Part shown: piece by piece, positions 1 to 6,855 of the stretch
Layout: each line of letters starts with the position of its first letter
Position numbering within the stretch: position 1 is the first letter of the stretch
Assembly: GCA_903885525.1 (NCBI GenBank)
Contig: CAISJA010000475.1
Coordinates: 1-6,855 of the forward strand
Length of the DNA stretch: 6,855 nt
Origin: an uncultured Opitutaceae bacterium
GTDB lineage: Bacteria; Verrucomicrobiota; Verrucomicrobiia; Opitutales; Opitutaceae
Direction: 5' to 3'
The notes under the pieces: generated by a model
Told to the model about the DNA's origin: nothing
Databases searched by the model: none
Seen by the model: the letters and a program-made list of their open reading frames with translations, nothing else
Position numbers and translations under genes: made by a program

Positions 1-76
1 AACGCTACCGCCGCCAAGCCCGGAAGGGTTGATTTCCCTCGGAATTCAAACTGCCAAGACCGCTCCTCGCCTATAA

Positions 77-313
77 TATCCGAATGGCATTAGGTTTAAA
101 GTCGAGACGCCCCTGGGCGGATACAATCCCGACTGGGCCATCGTGCGCCAGAGCGATGGACGGGTGTATCTGGTGGTAGAGACGAAAGGCACGACCGACG
201 TCAAGACGCTGGCCGTGAAGGAGGCCTGGCGCATCAGGTGCGGCCGGCGCCACTTCCAGGACTGCCTGAAAGTGCCCTACAAAGTGGCGACATCTTTGCG
301 GGAAACCCTGTAG
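77..313 (+). pseudogene. Type III restriction enzyme (Res) C-terminal nuclease fragment
   Basis: The 78 codons after an in-frame TAA (74-76) match the C-terminal endonuclease domain of type III restriction subunits, which cut DNA after ATP-driven communication between two recognition sites. Visible motifs are FKVETPLGGYNPDWAIV followed by YLVVETKG, giving the catalytic PD...ExK pattern (Asp19, Glu35, Lys37 of the fragment), then the conserved tail EAWRIRCGRRHF. The catalytic core is complete, but full Res proteins are roughly 900-1000 residues with a helicase domain that is absent here. No start codon or ribosome site lies at the fragment's head, and none of the three frames over 1-76 looks like Res. 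I therefore read it as a remnant left by a deletion or rearrangement near 77-83. The window edge prevents seeing whether more of the gene lies further upstream. Family assignment is fairly sure; pseudogene status is inferred. Confidence 0.75.
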
Positions 314-369
314 ACTGGAAATCGACACCCCGGGCTTGCGGGGGCGGGGCTGGGCGGTGGGTTGCGGGC

Positions 370-630
370 ATGAAAGTAACCTGGATTGAACGCGACGGCC
401 AGGTGATCGACCTCCCCAATCTTACCGCCATGATTGAGAAGGAGGGGGCTTGGTTTGTCTCCCGTTGTCCGGAGCTGGGCGTGGCCAGCCCGGGCAAGAC
501 CCGGCAAGACGCGCACCGGATGCTGACGGAGGCTGTGGAGCTTTGGCTGGAATCCGCCACCGCGACGGAAATCAAACGCCGTCTGCGCCGCGGCGCGCGC
601 GTGCGTCCGCTGACGTTGGCTCATGCCTAA
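370..630 (+). CDS. hicB: HicB-family antitoxin
   Basis: This encodes 86 residues. HicB proteins neutralise the HicA mRNA-cleaving toxin and usually repress their own operon. The core (about residues 19-62) has the typical HicB pattern: IEKEGAWFVSRCPEL, then a GKT turn, then the helix DAHRMLTEAVELWLE. The tail TEIKRRLRRG...LTLA fits the short HicB subclass whose gene precedes hicA. The ATG at 370 is chosen because family homology begins just after it, although the frame is open upstream to 238; only a weak G-rich ribosome site precedes it. No separate DNA-binding domain is evident. The stop codon overlaps the hicA start by 8 nt (623-630), the usual translational coupling, but that hicA is broken. 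The antitoxin is thus apparently orphaned, unless it acts on a toxin elsewhere. Family assignment is good; function here is inferred. Confidence 0.8.
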   Translation: MKVTWIERDGQVIDLPNLTAMIEKEGAWFVSRCPELGVASPGKTRQDAHRMLTEAVELWLESATATEIKRRLRRGARVRPLTLAHA

Positions 631-676
631 GCTGCGTCCGCTCCCGCCGGCTTAAATCTGCCGCATCCTGGCGGCG
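623..676 (+). pseudogene. hicA: hicA toxin remnant, 5' end only
   Basis: An ATG overlapping the last 8 nt of hicB opens MPKLRPLPPA, then TAA (653-655), then ICRILAA in the same frame. HicA toxins commonly start like MPKLxxLxGxEVCxILxxHGF, so this reads as the first 18 or so codons with a nonsense codon at the position of a conserved acidic or small residue. The HGF and GSH motifs with the catalytic His of the HicA dsRBD-like fold are absent downstream in any frame. Order and overlap with hicB match hicBA operons. Because the piece is short, and bases 652-676 also read as transposase on the other strand, the exact end of hicA homology is uncertain. It cannot make a functional toxin. Confidence 0.55.
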
Positions 677-744
677 TGCTTGAGCACCCCGCTGTCATTA
701 TAGGTTTTCATTCGTCGTTGGTACTGTTGATCGGTGATGAGCAT
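652..744 (-). pseudogene. istA: IS21-family transposase (IstA) N-terminal fragment
   Basis: On the minus strand an ATG at 744 opens 30 codons, beginning MLITDQQYQRRMKTY and continuing NDSGVLKHAARMRQI, then TAA. IstA-type transposases of the IS21 family often start with ITDEQYxxLMKLxxxxGSLxxAAxKAGM, the first helices of a helix-turn-helix. The match is convincing through HAA (about position 670) and is lost afterwards, where a few residues seem to be missing and a stop appears. No integrase DDE core or IstB ATPase gene is present, so only the first 25-30 residues of a roughly 500-residue protein survive. This is recognition from memory of family consensus, not an alignment. Confidence 0.5.
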
Positions 745-762
745 GGGCCTGCGGAGAGGCCC
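745..762. repeat. Small hairpin in the former IS leader
   Basis: GGGCCT (745-750) and AGGCCC (757-762) form a perfect 6-bp stem with a 6-nt loop, directly ahead of the istA-like start codon (minus strand). There is no T-run on either side, so it is not a clear terminator. It could influence translation of the old transposase or be chance in GC-rich DNA. Confidence 0.3.
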
Positions 763-882
763 GATCCTACCGATCGCGCAGACCAACGAACGCTACAAAT
801 CCCAGGTCAAAAAGAGGGAAGTGCAGTCGTCGTCAGCACGGAGCGATAATTGTCGCCCGGGGTTGAGCTGGGCCTGATGCGG

Positions 883-906
883 CGACGGGGTTGGGAAACC
901 CCGCCG
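883..906 (-). terminator. Possible hairpin terminator or mRNA-end structure after gcvP
   Basis: About 70 nt past the gcvP stop, the minus-strand RNA can fold into a stem of 10 pairs (one G-U) closed by a UCCC loop. The perfect core is CGGGGTT (886-892) with AACCCCG (897-903). The G-U pair exists only on the gcvP strand; on the plus strand it would be an A-C mismatch, so the structure suits gcvP mRNA better. No U-tract follows, so it may stabilise the 3' end or need Rho. Confidence 0.4.
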
Positions 907-943
907 TGCACGCGCACCGGCTGGCGCATCGGGCATGGCCCAG

Positions 944-977
944 GCCTCAGGCTTGCGCAACGGGTGCCACATAAGCC

Positions 978-989
<12 letters not shown>
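944..989. repeat. Imperfect 15-bp direct repeat at the gcvP 3' end
   Basis: GCCTCAGGCTTGCGC (944-958) recurs as GCCTCACGCTTGCGC (975-989), 14 of 15 bases identical, offset by 31 bp. The second copy covers the last two gcvP codons and the stop; the first lies just beyond the gene. It may be a small local duplication of the gene end. Confidence 0.5.
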
Positions 990-3872
<2,883 letters not shown>

Positions 3873-3877
3873 GGCGC

Positions 3878-3907
3878 AACCTAGGGCCCGGGGTGCGAAA
3901 CGCGCAA
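3878..3907 (-). promoter_or_regulatory. Candidate gcvP promoter, leaderless arrangement
   Basis: On the minus strand, TTGCGC (3907-3902) and TAGGTT (3883-3878) are separated by 18 bp, and only 5 nt lie between the -10 box and the gcvP ATG. A start site 6-7 nt after the -10 box would fall on the start codon. The TTG of the -35 box and the TA...T of the -10 box are consensus bases. There is little other sequence that could serve, and no good ribosome site, so leaderless translation is inferred. Confidence 0.4.
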
Positions 3908-3971
3908 CTGAGTTCTGGCCCGCCGCCCCACCAGTAAGCCGCGTTGCCGGGGCGAAAGGGGCGCTGCTGGC

Positions 3972-3993
3972 CCCGCGCCGATGCTTGCGCGGG
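3972..3993. promoter_or_regulatory. Palindrome overlapping the -35 box of the TonB-like gene
   Basis: CCCGCGC (3972-3978) and GCGCGGG (3987-3993) are perfect inverted 7-mers around an 8-nt centre. The right arm and centre cover the candidate -35 box at 3985-3990, so this could be an operator for a dimeric repressor. It could equally be chance in GC-rich DNA. No regulator gene is nearby. Confidence 0.3.
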
Positions 3994-4012
3994 ACCGGGG
4001 AAGTGCTAGCCT
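3985..4012 (+). promoter_or_regulatory. Candidate promoter of the TonB-domain gene
   Basis: TTGCGC (3985-3990) and TAGCCT (4007-4012) are spaced by 16 bp, with 6 nt from the -10 box to the ATG at 4019. The predicted start site coincides with the start codon. The nearest G-rich stretch (GGGGAAG, 3997-4003) is too far from the ATG to be a normal ribosome site. The layout mirrors that of the divergent gcvP promoter, including the identical TTGCGC box. Confidence 0.4.
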
Positions 4013-4018
4013 TCAGTC

Positions 4019-4903
4019 ATGAAAACGGGTCTGTCTGCCAGCCGGGCCACCTTCGTCGGGCTGGTTGCCCTGCTGCTGCCGTTCACGGCGGCGGCCCAAA
4101 CCAGGCTCTATGTGCAGGGACCGGGGGACAAGTATTACCCGGTTGTCCAGATGCTCCATGGGCAGCCCTGCCGGGTGGAAGACAACCACCTCATCCCGAT
4201 GCCGGACCGGAAGCTGGTCCTGGGCAAGGCGGACGAATACCTGCCCATCTGCCTCAAGGTATCCGGAGTGGAGACCCACAGCACGGGCATCATGGCCCGT
4301 GACGTCTGGGCCCACACCAGCAACACGTTTCAATTCTCCGTCACCTTGGAGGTGCCTTACCTTGTGGAGGGGGTGATGGTGGCTCTCGTCCTCGAAGTGG
4401 AGCCGCAAGGGAAGCAAATTTCCGTGCATGACGTGGGCCGGCTCGAACCCGGGGTGGCCCGGCGCCTGACCTTCCAGGTGCCGTTGGAGGGGGACCATCT
4501 GGCCGGCAAATACAGCTATCACATGCTGGTGGGCGGAGAGGAGGTGTTCACCTCCGAGTTGTCCGAATCGTTTCGGGAATCGGTGCTCGCGCAGATGGTC
4601 GCCCGGCGCGTGGCGGAGGCAAAGCAGGCCTCCCCCGCGGTTTTTTTTGCGCCCGAGCCGGTCTATCCCGCCGGGCTTTTCCGGAGCGGGATCAAAGGCC
4701 AGGCGGTGGTCAAGACCCGGATCACGCCCCGGGGCGAGCCGTTGGCCCCGGTGGTGGTGAGCGCCACGCAGCCGGCCTTTGGGGACGCGGCGCTGGCGGC
4801 GGTCCGTCTCACGCGTTTTCTGCCACGGGTCGTCGACGGCCGGGCGTTGGAGTGCGAGGTCAGCCTGCCGTTTGACTTCGCCCCGCCGGCCGGGAAAGAG
4901 TGA
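4019..4903 (+). CDS. Exported protein with TonB C-terminal domain
   Basis: The 294-residue product starts with a signal peptide (basic MKTGLSASRA, hydrophobic FVGLVALLLPF, cleavage likely after AAA or AAQ near 26-27), so it is probably periplasmic. Residues about 28-200 are a beta-rich region I do not recognise. Residues about 212-287 form a TonB C-terminal domain: PVYPAGLFRSGIKGQAVVK, a GEP turn, AFGDAALAAVRLTRFLP and a closing FDF strand. In classical TonB this domain contacts TonB boxes of outer-membrane receptors. Here there is no ExbB/ExbD, no proline-rich linker, and the N-terminal hydrophobic segment looks cleavable, so energy transduction is doubtful. Such domains also occur in stand-alone periplasmic proteins of unclear role. 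A run of eight T (4641-4648) lies in the coding region. The gene is monocistronic, between its own promoter and a terminator. Domain call is good; function unknown. Confidence 0.8.
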   Translation: MKTGLSASRATFVGLVALLLPFTAAAQTRLYVQGPGDKYYPVVQMLHGQPCRVEDNHLIPMPDRKLVLGKADEYLPICLKVSGVETHSTGIMARDVWAHTSNTFQFSVTLEVPYLVEGVMVALVLEVEPQGKQISVHDVGRLEPGVARRLTFQVPLEGDHLAGKYSYHMLVGGEEVFTSELSESFRESVLAQMVARRVAEAKQASPAVFFAPEPVYPAGLFRSGIKGQAVVKTRITPRGEPLAPVVVSATQPAFGDAALAAVRLTRFLPRVVDGRALECEVSLPFDFAPPAGKE

Positions 4904-4909
4904 GCGTCC

Positions 4910-4930
4910 GCCCGGCGGCCCCGGGCTTTT
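4910..4930 (+). terminator. Intrinsic terminator of the TonB-domain gene
   Basis: GCCCGG (4910-4915) and CCGGGC (4921-4926) form a perfect 6-bp GC stem with a 5-nt loop, followed at once by TTTT (4927-4930). It lies 7 nt past the stop codon. On the minus strand AAAA precedes the stem and no T-run follows it, so it is oriented for the plus-strand gene. Confidence 0.7.
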
Positions 4931-4933
4931 CAG

Positions 4934-4984
4934 ATTCTGGGTATGCAGTTGCTACAGGTTGTGCAAGTGCTCGAATCCCAGAAT
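4934..4984. repeat. 8-bp inverted repeat spanning the end of the truncated nuclease gene
   Basis: ATTCTGGG (4934-4941) and CCCAGAAT (4977-4984) are perfect inverted copies 35 nt apart. They bracket the last codons and stop of the minus-strand gene ending at 4952. They could be arms of a larger mRNA structure or scars of an inserted element; the type is not recognised. Confidence 0.45.
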
Positions 4985-5254
4985 TACTGAGGCTAATGCT
5001 ACCCGCACTTCGGGTAGCAAGCTAGAGTTCGTGATTCCTCCGGGAGCAAGCGCCGATACCTGGCGAAATAGCGCAGTAAATTTGGCTCGGGCGGCTTTAA
5101 CATGAGCATCCCATTCTCCACGTCCTTCGGCGAGACGCTCTTGACGAAACGCGGCGATAGACACCAACGACTGTTTGCTAAGTTCTGCCTCGCTCCATTG
5201 CTTGGGAAATCTGCTCGCTGTTGGACGCTTAATCTTGGATTTTGAGGTTTTCAT
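4952..5254 (-). CDS. Truncated XamI-family restriction endonuclease (N-terminal part)
   Basis: The 100-residue product starts at an ATG inside the ATGA that ends the methyltransferase gene, a 4-nt overlap typical of coupled restriction-modification genes. After a basic head (MKTSKSKIKR), residues 20-70 read QWSEAELSKQSLVSIAAFRQERLAE...F..LFRQVSAL. This resembles the N-terminus of XamI-type type II endonucleases (W-x-E-x-x-L...FRxERxxE...LLxxTxDL), the usual partners of such methyltransferases. Those enzymes are about 280-310 residues. Here similarity fades after about residue 80, and the expected ALRYxAGPPIS motif and nuclease core are missing. The last 20 codons run through a palindrome (4997-5019). 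Base composition is lower in GC than in gcvP, consistent with transfer. It may be a decayed nuclease or a small protein of its own. The family call rests on remembered consensus. Confidence 0.5.
   Translation of the reverse strand: MKTSKSKIKRPTASRFPKQWSEAELSKQSLVSIAAFRQERLAEGRGEWDAHVKAARAKFTALFRQVSALAPGGITNSSLLPEVRVALASVILGFEHLHNL
4997..5019. repeat. Perfect 9-bp palindromic hairpin
   Basis: TGCTACCCG (4997-5005) and CGGGTAGCA (5011-5019) are perfect inverted arms around a 5-nt loop. This is unusually strong for a coding stretch: it lies inside the truncated nuclease gene, encoding LLPEVRVA. A REP-like or other palindromic element inserted into the gene is possible, but only one copy is seen here. 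Confidence 0.6.
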
Positions 5255-6735
5255 GCCGCGACGAAAGCTGACGAACCCTTCGGAATCCTTATGCGCATCG
5301 CTTCCTTGGGCTCGAACTTGACCAGCCCACCACCATACGTCCGCCCCTCGTCGACACGCACATTGTTATTGAGCCAGCCAACGATGGCATCGAGTTCACG
5401 GACCTGCATGGGCTTGGTCGGGTAAAGCGCGTGGGCCACATTGATCACGGCAGCGCCACAGGCGTTTCTGGCGAACACTGGCGGCCGGCGGCCCATGTAG
5501 GTCATGATCACCGACGGGGCCGCCTTGAGCCCCACATGCCACCAGGGCTTTCGATGCGCCGCGATGTAGGTCGCGTCGGCTCCACGTTCGCGGGCCAGTT
5601 TCAGGAAGCGGTCCACCCCTTTTCTCTCGGAAGCGGTCAATTCAGCCAAGTTGGCTGGCAGGTCGACGACGCGATGAAGCTTGCTGCGGTCCCAAAGGAC
5701 GCCGCCAGAGTCGATAATTTCCCTGGCTCCGGTGACACATGGAACGAGGTAACGCTCGGGGATAAGGGAGGCCGTTTCCGGCGTGGCAACCCACACCTCG
5801 TTCATGCCGGTAACCTGGCCCCGGGTAATGCGGAAGAAATCACCCAGCGACAGTCCGGTCGGCTGATCCAGCGGCAAGGCCCGCCCAAACCCGGGCCACT
5901 TGGGGGCCGCGGCCAGCCAGTCCTTTGAAACCCGATAAGACGTAGATGCCTTCTGGCCGACGAGATCCTCGACGACTACCTCGCCTTGATGCCCGGTTTC
6001 CCACGAGGCAATTACGGATGTGGTGAGGGCGTCTTGGAAGACCTGCATCACGGGGTCGATCCGGGTGAGCTGAGAGCCGCCCATCTGGCAAAAAAGCGAG
6101 CGCAAGCCAGCTCCGTAGCCTGTTTCCATCCATTCCGCCGAGGTGATGAAGCACCCGATGTCCCCTGGGTGGCCAAGAAGGGCGGACTTAAGGAAGAAGT
6201 ATACCTGTAGGCCGGCAAGCTGGCTGGCATGCAGGCCCATCGCCTTCATGTGGCTCGAATACCACTCCTTCGACTTGGCGGGCAGGTCGTGGTGGCGGAG
6301 ATAAGGAGGGTTTCCAATAAAAGCCGTAGTGCCACGGATGGCCGGAAGGGTGACGTTGAGGTAGTCGTCGCAGATCACCGTGATTTTTACGCCGGCCGCC
6401 TTCGCGTTCGACTTGATGGCGGAGGCTAGGATCGGGTCCATTTCCACGGCAATGATCTCAGCCTTCGGCCAACGCCTGGCGGCCGCCAAGGCGTAGCGCC
6501 CTGTTCCGGCCCCTGCGTCGATCACGCGATCAGGGGAACCCATCAAGGCAACCTTCTCGACCATCAAGTCAACCATCCACGAAGGGGTGAACGTGGCACC
6601 CTGCCCACGCCGAGCATCGGGCGAGACTTCCCGGCAAAAATGATCCCCAAGCGGGTCCGCCCCAGATCGGACCTCGCGGGCGATAGACCCGGCTGAATCG
6701 TGAGGGCGCCCACGACCAAGCCTGGTTGCAATCAT
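5251..6735 (-). CDS. Type II N6-adenine DNA methyltransferase (Eco57I/XamI-like)
   Basis: The 494-residue product is a gamma-class SAM-dependent adenine methyltransferase that would modify a DNA site to protect it from a cognate nuclease. It has motif X (about 43-60, GQGATFTPSWMVDLMVE), SAM-binding motif I (71-84, VIDAGAGTGRYALA), an acidic motif II (94-101, IIAVEMDP) and the catalytic NPPY (142-145). The presumed target-recognition region covers roughly 250-440. It ends with GRTYGGGLVKFEPKE...IRIP, a conserved closing motif of this group. Length is normal and nothing essential is missing. The ATG at 6735 is used because an in-frame stop lies about 65 nt upstream; the first 35 residues are poorly conserved, so a slightly later start is conceivable. 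A bulged hairpin abuts the start codon. The following gene, overlapping by ATGA, appears to be a truncated restriction partner, so this may now act as an orphan methylase. Specificity cannot be read from sequence alone. Confidence 0.9.
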   Translation of the reverse strand: MIATRLGRGRPHDSAGSIAREVRSGADPLGDHFCREVSPDARRGQGATFTPSWMVDLMVEKVALMGSPDRVIDAGAGTGRYALAAARRWPKAEIIAVEMDPILASAIKSNAKAAGVKITVICDDYLNVTLPAIRGTTAFIGNPPYLRHHDLPAKSKEWYSSHMKAMGLHASQLAGLQVYFFLKSALLGHPGDIGCFITSAEWMETGYGAGLRSLFCQMGGSQLTRIDPVMQVFQDALTTSVIASWETGHQGEVVVEDLVGQKASTSYRVSKDWLAAAPKWPGFGRALPLDQPTGLSLGDFFRITRGQVTGMNEVWVATPETASLIPERYLVPCVTGAREIIDSGGVLWDRSKLHRVVDLPANLAELTASERKGVDRFLKLARERGADATYIAAHRKPWWHVGLKAAPSVIMTYMGRRPPVFARNACGAAVINVAHALYPTKPMQVRELDAIVGWLNNNVRVDEGRTYGGGLVKFEPKEAMRIRIPKGSSAFVAA

Positions 6736-6736
6736 A

Positions 6737-6770
6737 CTCAGAGCCGTCCCACAGCTACGGCTGAACTGAG
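6737..6770 (-). promoter_or_regulatory. Bulged hairpin at the methyltransferase start
   Basis: In the minus-strand RNA, CTCAG (6770-6766) pairs with CTGAG (6741-6737) and AGCCGT (6762-6757) pairs with ACGGCT (6747-6742). This gives an 11-bp stem with a 3-nt bulge and a 9-nt loop. The stem ends one nucleotide before the ATG, so it would cover the only G-rich ribosome-site candidate (GGGACGG). It could limit translation of the methyltransferase, or at the DNA level be a repressor or self-binding operator. Function is inferred. Confidence 0.5.
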
Positions 6771-6780
6771 CGAAGAAAGT

Positions 6781-6849
6781 GGCTCGGTTGAATGATTTTC
6801 ATCTGCCACTAGGCAGGGGTGAAAAAAAGAAAAACAAAACAACCGAGCC
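6781..6849. repeat. 10-bp inverted repeat enclosing a T-rich tract (minus strand)
   Basis: GGCTCGGTTG (6781-6790) and CAACCGAGCC (6840-6849) are perfect inverted copies 49 nt apart. Between them lie a small hairpin (CTGCC 6803-6807 with GGCAG 6812-6816) and a purine tract rich in A (6821-6842), which on the minus strand reads as a long T-rich run directly after GGCTCGGTTG. The T-run could be the tail of an intrinsic terminator for a minus-strand gene beyond the right edge, with its other arm outside the window. Alternatively the repeat marks a regulatory structure upstream of the methyltransferase. Confidence 0.5.
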
Positions 6850-6855
6850 GCCGGC

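Larger units (their letters stand above)
652..825 (-). mobile_element. Remnant of an IS21-like element end
   Basis: The istA-like fragment is preceded on its own strand by about 80 nt of non-coding sequence that would be the element's left end. A candidate terminus TGCACTTCCC (minus strand, 825 down to 816) precedes TTTTTGACCTG, the TG-initiated style of an IS21-like end. The other end and a target duplication are not in the window. The element is truncated near 670-680, where it abuts hicA sequence. The outer boundary at 825 is a guess based on the TG start. Confidence 0.3.

Noticed and set aside
72..77. Perfect TATAAT at the head of the Res fragment
   Set aside because: There is no matching -35 box at 16-18 bp, no start codon in frame downstream and no ribosome site. 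It includes the TAA stop and is probably chance.
676..849. 57-codon plus-strand frame starting at GTG
   Set aside because: It matches no family I know, has no ribosome site, and is antisense to the better-supported IS21-like fragment.
3873..4018. Glycine riboswitch upstream of gcvP
   Set aside because: The gcvP leader would be almost zero-length given the promoter position, and no glycine aptamer core sequences are seen on the minus strand.
4934..5025. Integron attC site
   Set aside because: The hairpins are suggestive, but the conserved GTTRRRY and RYYYAAC core sites are absent and no integrase gene is present.
6755..6802. 15-residue minus-strand frame (MKIIQPSHFLRSVQP) upstream of the methyltransferase
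   Set aside because: Too short, no ribosome site, and it overlaps the leader hairpin. A leader peptide is possible, but nothing supports it.

Overview
The window is GC-rich DNA from a Gram-negative bacterium. One of its proteins has a signal peptide and a TonB C-terminal domain. The divergent gcvP/tonB-like promoters are GC-rich and sit almost on the start codons, a style I associate with Verrucomicrobiota such as Opitutaceae. That lineage is a low-confidence inference; no rRNA or other phylogenetic marker is present.

Layout. (1) Positions 1-980 are a scrap yard of accessory DNA. They hold the C-terminal nuclease piece of a type III restriction enzyme (77-313), an intact HicB-type antitoxin (370-630), a hicA toxin start that overlaps hicB and is cut by a stop (623-676), and on the opposite strand a fragment resembling the N-terminus of an IS21-family transposase (652-744). 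The hicA and transposase remnants run into each other near 670-680, which looks like a deletion junction. (2) Positions 978-3872 (minus) are a full-length housekeeping gene, gcvP, the glycine dehydrogenase of the glycine cleavage system. (3) A 146-bp divergent intergenic region carries a candidate promoter for each side. Each -10 box lies 5-6 nt from the start codon, which suggests leaderless mRNAs. (4) Positions 4019-4903 (plus) encode an exported protein with a TonB C-terminal domain, followed by a good intrinsic terminator at 4910-4930. (5) Positions 4952-6735 (minus) are a restriction-modification operon: an intact N6-adenine DNA methyltransferase overlapping by ATGA a 100-residue protein. 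The latter looks like the N-terminal third of a XamI-family endonuclease that is cut short in a patch of inverted repeats. (6) Positions 6736-6855 hold a bulged hairpin touching the methyltransferase start codon and a 10-bp inverted repeat enclosing a T-rich tract (minus strand).

How the parts relate: metabolism is represented only by gcvP; gcvT and gcvH are not in the window. Both flanks hold defence or toxin-antitoxin modules in which the harmful member (Res, HicA, XamI-like nuclease) is truncated, while the protective member still present (HicB, methyltransferase) is intact. This fits decay of addiction-type modules after acquisition. I did not find a clearly new multi-gene system. The most interesting points are this consistent toxin-loss pattern, the hicA/IS21 junction, the structured methyltransferase leader and the paired leaderless promoters.
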